Assembly: GCA_004213955.1 (NCBI GenBank)
Contig: SGZL01000012.1
Span: 1-35,060 of the forward strand
DNA: 35,060 bases
Direction of reading: 5' to 3'
From: Gammaproteobacteria bacterium
GTDB lineage: Bacteria; Pseudomonadota; Gammaproteobacteria; Magnimaribacterales; AG-339-G14
Below are positions 8,465-17,002 of this stretch, one piece after another. Made by a program: the position numbers and the translations under genes. The first letter of the stretch is position 1; each line of letters opens with the position of its first letter. A model generated the notes under the pieces. That model did no database searches. It saw nothing but the letters and a program-made list of their open reading frames with translations, and was not told the origin of the DNA.

Positions 8465-9858
8465 AAAAAATAACAAGAATATTCTTAATTTTTTCACTAA
8501 CTTTTTCTGGGATACTTTTCTCTCAGGAAGATACCGAAAAACCAGACAATATTGCTTTAGATCTTGACCAACTTTTAGAGCTAGTGAAACAAGGTAGATT
8601 TGCTGAGTCAGAAGAAGCCGCGGAAAGAGAGGCTAGGTTTACAAGAGAAAAAAATAGACAAGCTACTTTACTTGCTAATGCAAAAGCAGAAAGATCTAGA
8701 CTTGAAGCTGAAGCTTCAAGATTGGAAGCAACCTTTGAAGCAAATGACGCCAAACTCACTCTTTTAGAGGATCAATTGAAAACAAGATTGGGTTCGCTTT
8801 ATGAAACTTTTGGCCACTTACAAGGCGTAGCAACAGACACGCAAGCAACTTTTGAAACTTCTTTAACTTCAGGACAATTTGGTAAAGAACGTGAAGCTTT
8901 TCTTGATGATCTTGCTAAAAAAATGGGAGAAGGAGTAAGTGTTGCAACAATCGAAGAATTAGAAAGGTTGTGGTATGAGCTTTCAAGAGAACTAATTGCA
9001 TCCGGAAGCGTTGAAAGGTTTACAGCTACTGTAATTGATAATAATGGTGACGCTTCGGAAGAGGAAGTCGTTAGAATAGGAAATTTTAACGTTGTAGCAG
9101 AAGGAGAGTATTTAACTTATTTAACAGGACGAGGAGCTTATGAAACTCTTCCGAAACAACCAAGTAGATTTTTAGACGGTTCTTATGACATTTTCGACGA
9201 AGATTCAGGATTTGTGCAATTTGCTGTTGATCCAACTGGACCTCAAGGAGGAGCGCTTCTAGTAAATTTAATTTCTCTTCCGTCATTCTTTGAGCAAATT
9301 CAATATGGAAGGATAACGGGTTACACAATTATCTTATTGTTTTTACTTGCTACAGGAGTATTTGTCTGGAGATTTTATTCCTTGTTCACAATAAATAGTG
9401 CTATAAAAAAAGAGGTAAGCGGTGAAAAATCAAGTGACAATCCTTTGTCTAGAATATTTACAGTTGCTAGAGATAACAAAACCGACACTGAAACATTGGA
9501 ATTGAAACTTGCCGAACAGATTCTTGTTGAAAGACAATCGATTGATCAGTATATATGGGTTGTTAGGCTGATCTCAGTAATTTCGCCTTTATTAGGTTTG
9601 TTTGGAACTATTATTGGAATGATCAATACCTTCCAAGCCATCACTCTTTTCGGAACCGGAGATCCAAAAACAATGGCAGGCGGTATTTCTGAGGCATTAG
9701 TTACAACAATGTTGGGATTAATGAGTGCAATTCCTACAACATTTATGGCAGCAGCCTTGAGCAATTACTCGAAAGGTATTCTTTCAGTTCTTGAAGAACA
9801 GAGCACTGGAATGGTTGCAGCTAGATCAGAAGAAACTCAAGAGACTTCATCCGTCTAA
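8461..9858 (+). CDS. TtpC-like long ExbB/MotA/TolQ proton-channel protein
   Basis: Protein of 465 residues with an ExbB-like C-terminus and a large N-terminal periplasmic extension, the architecture of TtpC from Vibrio TonB2 systems. Order: signal peptide (~1-21); long coiled coil rich in E, A and R (~30-115); globular periplasmic region to ~280; first membrane helix YTIILLFLLATGVFVW (~288-303); cytoplasmic loop; then the MotA/TolQ/ExbB domain with SPLLGLFGTIIGMINTF (~375-391) and the third helix around TTMLGLMSAIPTTFMAA (~414-430). In Vibrio, TtpC is needed for TonB2-dependent uptake. It overlaps the DUF3450 gene by four bases and is followed by a second, short ExbB. Confidence 0.9.
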   Translation: MKKITRIFLIFSLTFSGILFSQEDTEKPDNIALDLDQLLELVKQGRFAESEEAAEREARFTREKNRQATLLANAKAERSRLEAEASRLEATFEANDAKLTLLEDQLKTRLGSLYETFGHLQGVATDTQATFETSLTSGQFGKEREAFLDDLAKKMGEGVSVATIEELERLWYELSRELIASGSVERFTATVIDNNGDASEEEVVRIGNFNVVAEGEYLTYLTGRGAYETLPKQPSRFLDGSYDIFDEDSGFVQFAVDPTGPQGGALLVNLISLPSFFEQIQYGRITGYTIILLFLLATGVFVWRFYSLFTINSAIKKEVSGEKSSDNPLSRIFTVARDNKTDTETLELKLAEQILVERQSIDQYIWVVRLISVISPLLGLFGTIIGMINTFQAITLFGTGDPKTMAGGISEALVTTMLGLMSAIPTTFMAAALSNYSKGILSVLEEQSTGMVAARSEETQETSSV

Positions 9859-9861
9859 GTT

Positions 9862-10386
9862 ATGGCTTGGTTTTACAACCTGCAATCTATCCTTTTCGAA
9901 TTCTTGGAAAAGGGCGGCGGCGTGGTATTGCTTATAGCCTTTCTAATTTTGATAATGTGGTTTTTTATTTTCGAGAGAATTTGGTATTTTCAATTCATTC
10001 ATCCTTCAGTTGAAAGAGATACTATTCAAGAATGGTCAAATGTAAAAAAACATAAATCCTGGGAAGGACATGTAATCAGGGTTATGTTGATTTCAAAAGC
10101 TGAGCAACAAATTAAAAACAATATTGAGTTTATAAGAGTTTGCGTTGCTCTGGCACCTCTGTTCGGATTGCTTGGGACTATAATTGGAATGATTGAAGTA
10201 TTCCATATCTTGGCTGTTACAGGCGGAGGAGACGCTAAAGCAATGGCTGGAGGAGTAGCTAGGTCAACAATACCTGCAATGGCAGGTCTTATGGCAGCTA
10301 TCCCAGCAAGCATTGCTGCTAGATGGCTAGACAGTAATGTAAAAAAGAAAACAGATTTACTTTCAGAACGTTTAACTTACGAATAA
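9862..10386 (+). CDS. exbB: ExbB, TonB-system proton channel
   Basis: Inner-membrane ExbB/TolQ-family protein of 174 residues, the short ExbB2 type. The first helix is near residues 18-37 (GGVVLLIAFLILIMWFFIFE). The cytoplasmic loop leads to APLFGLLGTIIGMIEVFHIL (~93-112), and the third helix contains RSTIPAMAGLMAAIPASIAAR (~134-154). With ExbD it should form the proton-driven motor for TonB. It lies three bases after the TtpC-like gene and six bases before exbD. The pairing of a long and a short ExbB homologue is the normal state of TonB2 operons. Confidence 0.93.
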   Translation: MAWFYNLQSILFEFLEKGGGVVLLIAFLILIMWFFIFERIWYFQFIHPSVERDTIQEWSNVKKHKSWEGHVIRVMLISKAEQQIKNNIEFIRVCVALAPLFGLLGTIIGMIEVFHILAVTGGGDAKAMAGGVARSTIPAMAGLMAAIPASIAARWLDSNVKKKTDLLSERLTYE

Positions 10387-10392
10387 TTTATT

Positions 10393-10803
10393 ATGAGAAG
10401 ATCACTTATTAATCAAGCTGTAGAAGAAACCGAAGAACCAAATATTACACCTATGTTGGATGTAGTATTTATTTTATTAATTTTCTTTATCGTTACTGCT
10501 AACTTTATTAAAGAACCTGGCTTGGAAATTAATCGTCCAGATTCTGAAACTTCTGAGATTACTGAGAACGCTGCAATTCTTATTGCCATAGGCGCAGCAG
10601 GCGAAATATACATGGACGGTAGAAGAATCGACGTCAGACAAGTTAAAGCCAACGTTATAAGACTGATTGCTGAAAACCCTCAAGGCTCTGTCGTTATTCA
10701 AGCCGATATTAAATCAACTGCTGAAAAAATCGTAGCTGTTATGGATGAAGTTAGAGAAGCTGGAGTGGTTGATATTTCAATTGCTTCGGAACCTAATTTT
10801 TAA
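10393..10803 (+). CDS. exbD: ExbD, TonB-system motor subunit
   Basis: ExbD/TolR-family protein of 136 residues. A short cytoplasmic N-terminus leads to NITPMLDVVFILLIFFIVTA (residues 17-36), in which Asp23 is the membrane carboxylate expected to carry protons. A periplasmic ExbD domain follows (ITENAAILIAIGAAGEIYMDGR, then VVIQADIKSTAEKIVAVMD). The family signature N-x-T-P-L/M-x-D is intact. It lies between exbB and tonB; the tonB ATG begins on the base after the exbD stop, which suggests tight coupling. Confidence 0.95.
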   Translation: MRRSLINQAVEETEEPNITPMLDVVFILLIFFIVTANFIKEPGLEINRPDSETSEITENAAILIAIGAAGEIYMDGRRIDVRQVKANVIRLIAENPQGSVVIQADIKSTAEKIVAVMDEVREAGVVDISIASEPNF

Positions 10804-11469
10804 ATGATCAATAAATTTTTAAATACAGATTTAGATAATATTTATCAAAAATATGGTCTTGCTGCAGCTGCAGGGACCACAGTTTCTCTTCTTTCTTTAA
10901 TTCTTATGGCCGTCTTAATTGCAACCGGTGATGTATCTTTAGATGAAGTAAAAACTAGAAAAATTGCTGATATTGTTATGCCCCCTCAAGACTTGGAGCT
11001 CATTGACAGTTTTGAAAGACCAGAAGAGGCAGAACCTGAGCCCGATCAACTCCCTCCTGACGTAGATATAGAAACCGTTGATGATTTTGATGACTCAATG
11101 AGTTTAAATTTTAATTTTAAAGCAAGAAGACAAGGAGTTTTTGCCGATGGTTCTTACGTTCCAATATTTCAAGTTCCTCCTCAATACCCAAGAAGAGCAG
11201 CAGAAAGAGGAATTGAAGGATGTGTTGTATTGGAATACACGGTTACTCCTCTCGGTGCAGTCTCTGAGCCAGTAGTAGTTCAATCTAATCCGCCTGGTAT
11301 TTTTGATAGAGCTGCAACAAGAGCTGCGTTAAGATATAAATATAAACCACTTATTAGGGACGGCGTTGCTGTGGCGGTAGAAGGAGTGAGACAAAGAATT
11401 ACCTTTATATTAGAAGGTGAAGGAAAAGGGCCAGGGTATGTCCCTGAAAACTGTTTGGAGATGATGTAA
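10804..11469 (+). CDS. tonB: TonB, energy transducer (TonB2 type)
   Basis: TonB protein of 221 residues that spans the periplasm and transfers energy to outer-membrane receptors. A single N-terminal membrane anchor lies at ~17-41. A short acidic proline-rich stretch follows (EAEPEPDQLPPDVDIE, ~75-92), much shorter than in E. coli TonB. The C-terminal domain is at ~122-205, with QVPPQYPRRAAERGIEGCVV, then ALRYKYKP and an end strand ITFILEGEG. The YP and G-x-V-x-x-x-Y/F-T-V features are typical. The anchor contains no histidine, unlike E. coli TonB with its His20. The partners would include the two receptors at 26.2 and 31.5 kb (inference). Confidence 0.93.
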   Translation: MINKFLNTDLDNIYQKYGLAAAAGTTVSLLSLILMAVLIATGDVSLDEVKTRKIADIVMPPQDLELIDSFERPEEAEPEPDQLPPDVDIETVDDFDDSMSLNFNFKARRQGVFADGSYVPIFQVPPQYPRRAAERGIEGCVVLEYTVTPLGAVSEPVVVQSNPPGIFDRAATRAALRYKYKPLIRDGVAVAVEGVRQRITFILEGEGKGPGYVPENCLEMM

Positions 11470-12872
11470 TGAACTATTTTAAATTTTTATTTACAGCTTT
11501 AATTATATTTAGTTTAAGTTCTTTGCTAATCAGTCAAGAAAAAGAAGCAAAAGAAGAAAGAGAGTTTAAATTTCCAGGGTATACCTTAAGTAAGTGTTTA
11601 AAGGGATACGATATTGCAAAACAATCCAAGAGAAGAGTAGCAAAGCTTCCTAGTCAAAAAGCTCAAAAATATCTTAAAAGACTTTATCCAGCTTTAGAAG
11701 AAGATAATCTAATTCTTGCGCTTGAAATATTAAATGAAATGAAGGTTGATGAAGCTCTCAATAATGTTGATAAAGCTCAAATGTGGTATTACTTCGCGTA
11801 TGTTCATTTTAGCCAAGATGATTTAAAAAAAGCGGAAAAAGATTACTTTAATTTTCTGAAAATAGAAGAGGCAGATCCAAGACTCAAAGCAAACGTAATT
11901 TTCAGTCTTGCACAGATAGCTTACTCAAGAGAAGATTATCGAAAATCTATTGAAAGGATGAGGGAATGGCTTTCTATTGAATCTAATCCGAGCTCTACTG
12001 GATTCGATATTATGGCAGCAGCTCATTGGCAATTAAATGAGAAAAAAATGGCATTAAAAAATGCGGACACTGCAATGTGTGTAGCAAAAGCTAACAGTTC
12101 TAAACCGAGAGAATCTACTTATAACCTCCTTTTGGCTCTTTATAATGAAGCGCAAAAAACTGATGAAATGCTTCCTCTTTACAAAGAATTAGTAGATTTT
12201 TATCCTAAGAAAAGATATTGGGTTCAACTATCTTCGCTCTACGGAGGCTTGGAGCAAGAAAGCAATCAATTATCGGCCCTGGAAGCGGCACATGATCAAA
12301 GGTTATTGAATAAAGAGTCAGAATACATAGCTTTATATCAACTTCTTATGAGGGCAGAAGCTCCTTATAAAGCGGCTAAAGCTCTGCAATATGGAGTTGA
12401 TGAAGAATTCGTTGAAAGAAAAGAGAAAAATTTAAAAATGCTTGCTCAAGGCTGGCATATGTCTCAAGAATTAAAAAAAGCAGAGCCACTTTATAAGGAA
12501 GCTGCTGAAAAATCTGAAGAAGGGGAGTTGTTTGTTTTCTTAGGCCAATTATATTTAGCAACCGATAGATACGATTTAGCTATGGATGCACTTCAACTCG
12601 GACTCGATAAAGGCAAACTGAAAGACCCCGTAACTGTAAATATCTTGCTTGGACAAGTTTCCTATGAACAACAAAATTTTGACGACGCTACAATTTTTTT
12701 CCGAAAAGCGTTAGATAGATTAACGGATATCCAAATCAAAGATAAGAAACTGAAAGAAAAGAAGCAAGATAAACTAAGAGAGCAGGCATTAACTTGGCTT
12801 ACATTTACTGAGCAAGAAGCTAAAAGAGTTAAAATTCTAGAACAAAGGAAAAAAGATTTAGAAAATAGTTAA
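11469..12872 (+). CDS. Exported TPR-repeat protein of the TonB operon
   Basis: Protein of 467 residues with a signal peptide (NYFKFLFTALIIFSLSSLLIS) and an array of helical tetratricopeptide-like repeats across ~60-430. Visible repeat elements include ADPRLKANVIFSLAQIAYSRED, LFVFLGQLYLATDRYDLAMD and NILLGQVSYEQQNFDDATIFF. The tail is charged and rich in K and E. TPR proteins of this type end TonB2 operons in Vibrio and related bacteria, and a periplasmic scaffold role is plausible but not shown by the sequence. It shares its first base with the tonB stop (TAATG). Its stop overlaps the convergent folA stop in the palindrome TTAA. Confidence 0.85.
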   Translation: MNYFKFLFTALIIFSLSSLLISQEKEAKEEREFKFPGYTLSKCLKGYDIAKQSKRRVAKLPSQKAQKYLKRLYPALEEDNLILALEILNEMKVDEALNNVDKAQMWYYFAYVHFSQDDLKKAEKDYFNFLKIEEADPRLKANVIFSLAQIAYSREDYRKSIERMREWLSIESNPSSTGFDIMAAAHWQLNEKKMALKNADTAMCVAKANSSKPRESTYNLLLALYNEAQKTDEMLPLYKELVDFYPKKRYWVQLSSLYGGLEQESNQLSALEAAHDQRLLNKESEYIALYQLLMRAEAPYKAAKALQYGVDEEFVERKEKNLKMLAQGWHMSQELKKAEPLYKEAAEKSEEGELFVFLGQLYLATDRYDLAMDALQLGLDKGKLKDPVTVNILLGQVSYEQQNFDDATIFFRKALDRLTDIQIKDKKLKEKKQDKLREQALTWLTFTEQEAKRVKILEQRKKDLENS

Positions 12873-13351
12873 GCTTTGTTATAAATTTTTATTTCACACC
12901 TTAATTCACTACTCTCGTCAGTAAATTTTTCAGAAGATACATTATTCCAGTCTTCTAAATTAATAGGAAAAAACGAGTCTCCATCAAATTCTTTTAAAAC
13001 ATGCGTGATAACCAGTCTTGTGCAATAAGGTTCCAAAAGTTTATATATTTCTGAACCTCCTATCACAAAGACTTCACTGTCTAAACCTTCACAATAGTTA
13101 AGTAACTTATCAAGGTTTTTAAAAATCTTTATTTCGTCTGACGACTTATATCCTTTTTGGGTAAGTACAATATTGATTCTATTGGGTAAAGGGCGTCCTA
13201 TGGATTCATATGTTTTTCGCCCCATGATTATTGGACTACCTGAAGTTAAGGCCTTAAATCTTTTTAAATCTTCTGGAATATTCCATGGCAAAGAATTATT
13301 TTTACCTATTACTAAATTTTTAGATACCGCTGCTACTGCTGTAAGTTTCAT
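12869..13351 (-). CDS. folA: Dihydrofolate reductase
   Basis: NADPH-dependent reductase that regenerates tetrahydrofolate; 160 residues, normal for chromosomal DHFR. Landmarks: AAVSKNLVIGKNNSLPWNIP (residues 7-26), the substrate-binding acid in PEDLKRFK (Asp28), IIMGRKTYESIGRPLP, and VIGGSEIYKLLEPYC for cofactor binding. It is the last gene of the minus-strand set tauE-lgt-thyA-folA, sharing one base with the thyA stop. The thyA-folA pairing is functionally sensible, since ThyA makes the dihydrofolate that FolA reduces. Confidence 0.96.
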   Translation of the reverse strand: MKLTAVAAVSKNLVIGKNNSLPWNIPEDLKRFKALTSGSPIIMGRKTYESIGRPLPNRINIVLTQKGYKSSDEIKIFKNLDKLLNYCEGLDSEVFVIGGSEIYKLLEPYCTRLVITHVLKEFDGDSFFPINLEDWNNVSSEKFTDESSELRCEIKIYNKA

Positions 13352-14145
13352 TACACAGCTATAGGAGCTGAAATTAAAGGATGAGATTCATAGTCTACAA
13401 CCTCAATATCATCATATTTAAAATCAAAAATGCTTTTTACGTCTTCATTTAATTTTAATTTTGGCAGTGGTTTAGGTGCTCTTGTAAGTTGTAAGTTGGC
13501 TTGGTCTAAATGATTTAAATATAAATGGGTATCACCAAAAGTATGAACAAATTTGTGAGCTTTTAAATCACAAACTTGTGCAACCATATGGGTCAATAAA
13601 GCATAGGAAGCAATGTTAAAAGGAACGCCTAAGAAGACATCTGCACTGCGTTGGTAAAGTTGGCAAGATAAATTCTTTCCAGCTACATAAAACTGAAACA
13701 GAGTATGACAAGGCGGCAAAGCCATTTCGTCTATTAAAGTCGGATTCCAACCACTAACAATATGCCTTCTTGAATATGGATTCTCTTTAATACCTTTAAT
13801 TAAGTTAGAAATTTGATCTATGGGTTCTTTATCTGGATTAGGCCAAGACCTCCATTGGGCTCCATAGACAGGTCCTAATTCCCCATTTTCATCGGCCCAT
13901 TCATCCCAAATTGAAACACCATTTTCTTTTAAATAAGCGATATTCGTAGAACCTTGAAGAAACCATATCAACTCATGAATTATTGATTTAAGGTGAATTT
14001 TTTTTGTTGTAACTAAAGGGAATCCATCTTCTAAATCAAAGTGCATTTGGTGACCGAATATGCTTTTTGTGCCAGTACCAGTTCGATCAGATCTCTCAAC
14101 TCCCTCATCTAAAATTTTTTGCATTAAATCAAGATATTGTTGCAT
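13351..14145 (-). CDS. thyA: Thymidylate synthase
   Basis: Converts dUMP to dTMP with methylene-tetrahydrofolate. It has 264 residues, the same length as E. coli ThyA. The N-terminus has [16 protein letters not shown]; the catalytic cysteine lies in [14 protein letters not shown] (~Cys146); the dUMP and folate contacts [19 protein letters not shown] and [12 protein letters not shown] are intact. It ends in the normal SAPIAV-type C-terminus. The start overlaps lgt by 17 bases, a longer overlap than elsewhere in this operon, but the N-terminus [15 protein letters not shown] fits the family, so I keep it. Confidence 0.97.
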   Translation of the reverse strand: MQQYLDLMQKILDEGVERSDRTGTGTKSIFGHQMHFDLEDGFPLVTTKKIHLKSIIHELIWFLQGSTNIAYLKENGVSIWDEWADENGELGPVYGAQWRSWPNPDKEPIDQISNLIKGIKENPYSRRHIVSGWNPTLIDEMALPPCHTLFQFYVAGKNLSCQLYQRSADVFLGVPFNIASYALLTHMVAQVCDLKAHKFVHTFGDTHLYLNHLDQANLQLTRAPKPLPKLKLNEDVKSIFDFKYDDIEVVDYESHPLISAPIAV

Positions 14146-14935
14146 TTTTATTTTCTCTAAAAGCTAATATTATTAAGGTTAAACCTATTAAAATCATGGG
14201 CGTAGATAGAAGTTGTCCCCTTGTAATGATATCAAATAAATCGAAACCAATATGAGAATCAGGAGATCTAAATTGCTCTGTAAAAATTCTAAATATTCCA
14301 TACAACGATAAAAACGAGCCGGACATTGCCATTCTAGGCATGTTCTTTTTTGATAGAAGGTACATAATAAAAAATAAAATCGGCCCCTCTAAAAAAGCTT
14401 GGTAAATTTGAGAAGGATGCCTTGAGAGTTGTAATGGGTCGCTCCAAAAAATTACTCCCCAAGGAAGTTCTGTTGGTCGTCCCAATAATTCACCTCCTAA
14501 AAAATTACCAATCCTAACAATTCCTAAGCCCAGAGGAAAACTTAAGGCGATATGATCTGAAAATTCAAAAAAAGATAGTTTAGTTTTTTTACAAAATAAA
14601 AAAAATGAAAATATAACTCCTATTAAACCACCATGAAAAGATAAACCTCCTTCCCAAACTCGTAAAATAGAAAAAGGATTCTCAATGATTTGATCAAATC
14701 CATAAAATAGCATGTATCCAAATCTCCCACCTATCACCGCTCCTAAAACTCCATAAAATAAGAAGCTTTCTATGTCGTCTTTTGAAAAATTAGCTTTATT
14801 TGACAGGGTTAACTTTGCCACCCAATGGATCGTCAATATAGCCAAAACCCAACTTAAGCCATACCAGTAGATAGGCCACCATCCTACAAAAGGGATGGGG
14901 ATATGAAATGCGACAGGATCAATTATTAAGTTCAT
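14129..14935 (-). CDS. lgt: Prolipoprotein diacylglyceryl transferase
   Basis: Polytopic inner-membrane enzyme that adds diacylglycerol to lipobox cysteines, the first step of lipoprotein maturation. It has 268 residues and about seven membrane helices. Family landmarks: the N-terminal [23 protein letters not shown], the catalytic-region SFHGGLIG (~residues 102-109), the Lgt signature [19 protein letters not shown], and [13 protein letters not shown]. The ATG overlaps the stop of the upstream permease gene by four bases. An lgt-thyA pairing is common in proteobacteria. Confidence 0.96.
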   Translation of the reverse strand: MNLIIDPVAFHIPIPFVGWWPIYWYGLSWVLAILTIHWVAKLTLSNKANFSKDDIESFLFYGVLGAVIGGRFGYMLFYGFDQIIENPFSILRVWEGGLSFHGGLIGVIFSFFLFCKKTKLSFFEFSDHIALSFPLGLGIVRIGNFLGGELLGRPTELPWGVIFWSDPLQLSRHPSQIYQAFLEGPILFFIMYLLSKKNMPRMAMSGSFLSLYGIFRIFTEQFRSPDSHIGFDLFDIITRGQLLSTPMILIGLTLIILAFRENKNATIS

Positions 14936-15732
14936 ATAAGCGTGTCATAAATAATTCTCGCAGCTGAGATAATCACCACTAAAGCAAAAGCTAATCTTAG
15001 ATTTTTTGAGGAAGTTTTATTTGAAATTTTTGCTCCCATTTTTGCGAAATAAATACTAGATAATCCAACTATTAATACTGCTGGTAAATAAGCTGAGCCA
15101 ATCATCCAATTTATACTTTCCGAACCTTTTGGGGCAAATAATAATCCTCCTATTGAACCGGAGATGGCTATAAAAAAACCCATAACCGAAGATGTGCCAA
15201 TAGCTTCACGCATTGATAAACCTCTGAAAGTAAAATAAGGCACCATTAATATTCCACCCCCAATTCCTACAAGAGAAGTGATTAATCCGATGCCGCACGA
15301 TACAAGCGCTAACTCTACAAAATTTATTTCTGGAGTAATTTTTTTTGGCTTTACATCAACAGCTACTTGGAAAGCTGCTACAACTAAAGAAATAGCAATG
15401 ATCAGTTGAAGCGTCACACTTTCCATTTGCAGCGCAATATATCTAGCAAAAATTGTGAAACAAAAAACAAATACAAACATTTTTTTTACAATCTCTAAAT
15501 TTACATTTGAATTAAAATAATGAGTAAATGCAGCATTTGGTATAACGAGCACCATTGTTGTCATTGATGTTCCGGTAGCTAAAAGAGGAATTATTTCAGC
15601 AGGAAAATTTAAAAAATTAAAAAGAAAAAAATAAGCCGGCACAAGAATAACGCCACTTCCAATACCAAAAAAACCAGACAATAATCCCGCAAAAATTCCT
15701 AGAACAACAAGTAACAAAAAGATCTCAATCAT
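14932..15732 (-). CDS. TauE/SafE (TSUP) family membrane permease
   Basis: Integral membrane protein of 266 residues in the TSUP family, whose members export sulfite or sulfoacetate or move related organosulfur anions. Two internal repeats each carry the family's glycine-rich start: GLLSGFFGIGSGVILVP near residues 16-32, and GLITSLVGIGGGILMVP near 144-160. About eight helices are visible. The substrate cannot be told from sequence. It is the first gene of the operon ahead of lgt. The distance to the sulfatase at 29.3 kb is too large for a functional claim. Confidence 0.88.
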   Translation of the reverse strand: MIEIFLLLVVLGIFAGLLSGFFGIGSGVILVPAYFFLFNFLNFPAEIIPLLATGTSMTTMVLVIPNAAFTHYFNSNVNLEIVKKMFVFVFCFTIFARYIALQMESVTLQLIIAISLVVAAFQVAVDVKPKKITPEINFVELALVSCGIGLITSLVGIGGGILMVPYFTFRGLSMREAIGTSSVMGFFIAISGSIGGLLFAPKGSESINWMIGSAYLPAVLIVGLSSIYFAKMGAKISNKTSSKNLRLAFALVVIISAARIIYDTLI

Positions 15733-15786
15733 TAATTAACATTATCTCTTATCTTTTTGCTCTGATAAACTTTGGTACTTTCTGAT

Positions 15787-16539
15787 ATGTGTTTAATTTT
15801 GGTTTCTAATCCCACCAAGGGAGATTTTAAGTTCATTCTTGCTTCTAATAGAGATGAATTTTATAAGAGAAAAACTAACAATATGTTTTGGTGGAGCGAT
15901 ATTAATGGGTTGCTTGCGGGCCAAGATCTTGAACAAAAGGGAACTTGGTTGGGAATATCTAATAAAGGAAAATTTGCCGCTGTAACTAATGTAAGAGAAT
16001 TTTATAAAGATGAACCTAATGAAAAATTTCTTTCTCGGGGAGATTTAGTCAAAGATTATTTTAATTTTTCTGGTTCTCCTCAAAATTATGTCCAAAATAT
16101 TCAAGCTGAAAAATACATGGGTTTTAATCTAATAGTTTCAAATTTTGAAAGCTCTTCAGTTTTTTCTAGTCAAGGTATAGAAAAGTTTAATTCAGAATTA
16201 ATAGTGATAGGAAATAGGGCGTTAAATACTGAAACTGAAAAACTTAAAAGTGCAGAAGACGATTTTAAAACTATTATTTCCAAAAATTTCAAACATTCAG
16301 ATTTAATTAGTTTGATGCAAAGCCCAAAAAAAAATTACCAATTTGATTTGAAAGAAATTAACAACAATCATGGAAATGAATTCAGTTCAAGATTCATTAC
16401 CTCGGACATTTATGGAACCAGATCCACCACAGTAATAACTATCGATAGACAAAATATGGTTAATGTTTCTGAAGTTATTTACGATGGTTTTGGTGAAAAC
16501 TTAGAATCAAATTCTTTTAATTTCAAAATACGATCTTAA
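15787..16539 (+). CDS. NRDE family (TANGO2-like) protein
   Basis: Protein of 250 residues in the NRDE/TANGO2 family, which has an Ntn-hydrolase-like fold and no firmly settled biochemical role. The motif ASNRDEFY, which gives the family its name, is at ~residues 19-26. I start at the ATG at 15787 so that the protein begins Met-Cys-Leu, which would expose Cys2 as the N-terminal nucleophile-like residue conserved in the family. A TTG at 15772 would add five residues and hide it. WWSDINGLLAGQDLEQKGTWLGIS and the late GTRSTTVITI strand also match. It heads a plus-strand set with rppH, four bases downstream. Confidence 0.85.
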   Translation: MCLILVSNPTKGDFKFILASNRDEFYKRKTNNMFWWSDINGLLAGQDLEQKGTWLGISNKGKFAAVTNVREFYKDEPNEKFLSRGDLVKDYFNFSGSPQNYVQNIQAEKYMGFNLIVSNFESSSVFSSQGIEKFNSELIVIGNRALNTETEKLKSAEDDFKTIISKNFKHSDLISLMQSPKKNYQFDLKEINNNHGNEFSSRFITSDIYGTRSTTVITIDRQNMVNVSEVIYDGFGENLESNSFNFKIRS

Positions 16540-16543
16540 ATCG

Positions 16544-17002
16544 ATGGAAGGTTATAGAAAAAATGTAGCAATGGTGGTTTTAAACGATAAACAAGAGGTT
16601 CTTATTTGCAAAAGAAAAGGAACGGAAAATTGGCAATTTCCTCAAGGTGGAATCGATGAAAATGAATTTATTGAAGATGCTATGTACCGAGAACTCTATG
16701 AGGAAGTAGGTCTCAAAAAAAAGGATGTTTCAATTGTTGGAAAAACTAATCATGAAATTAGATATGATATTCCTAAGACAATTCGATCGAGAGTGTTAGG
16801 TGGCAAATTTAAAGGACAATTACAAACTTGGTATTTATTGAGATTTGAAGATAAAAGCAGCTCTATTAATTTAGATCATGATCCTTCACCTGAGTTTGAT
16901 AAGTTTGATTGGGTGCCTTATTGGCTTCCTTTATCGAAGATTGTAGATTTTAAGAAAGAGGCTTATAGAGAAGCTTTAAACGAACTTAGAAAATTCTTAT
17001 GA
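16544..17002 (+). CDS. rppH: RNA pyrophosphohydrolase RppH (Nudix)
   Basis: Removes pyrophosphate from 5'-triphosphate RNA ends and so starts mRNA decay. It has 152 residues, somewhat shorter than the E. coli enzyme (176) at the C-terminus. The N-terminus GYRKNVAMVV matches RppH (G-Y/F-R-x-N-V). The Nudix box fits G-x5-E-x7-R-E-x2-E-E-x-G, with Gly35, Glu41, Arg49, Glu50, Glu53, Glu54 and Gly56. WQFPQGGID before it and FDKFDWVPYWLPL after it are also RppH-like. Its end overlaps the next gene by four bases (ATGA). Confidence 0.93.
   Translation: MEGYRKNVAMVVLNDKQEVLICKRKGTENWQFPQGGIDENEFIEDAMYRELYEEVGLKKKDVSIVGKTNHEIRYDIPKTIRSRVLGGKFKGQLQTWYLLRFEDKSSSINLDHDPSPEFDKFDWVPYWLPLSKIVDFKKEAYREALNELRKFL

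Noticed and set aside
10026-10313. Open frame of 95 codons antisense to exbB
   Set aside because: It lies entirely within the well-supported exbB gene, has no family resemblance, and reads as the complement of ExbB's Ala/Gly/Ile-rich helices.
9862-10386. exbB/exbD as TolQ/TolR of a Tol-Pal system
   Set aside because: No tolA, tolB or pal nearby; DUF3450, TtpC-like and TonB neighbours point to a TonB2 energiser.
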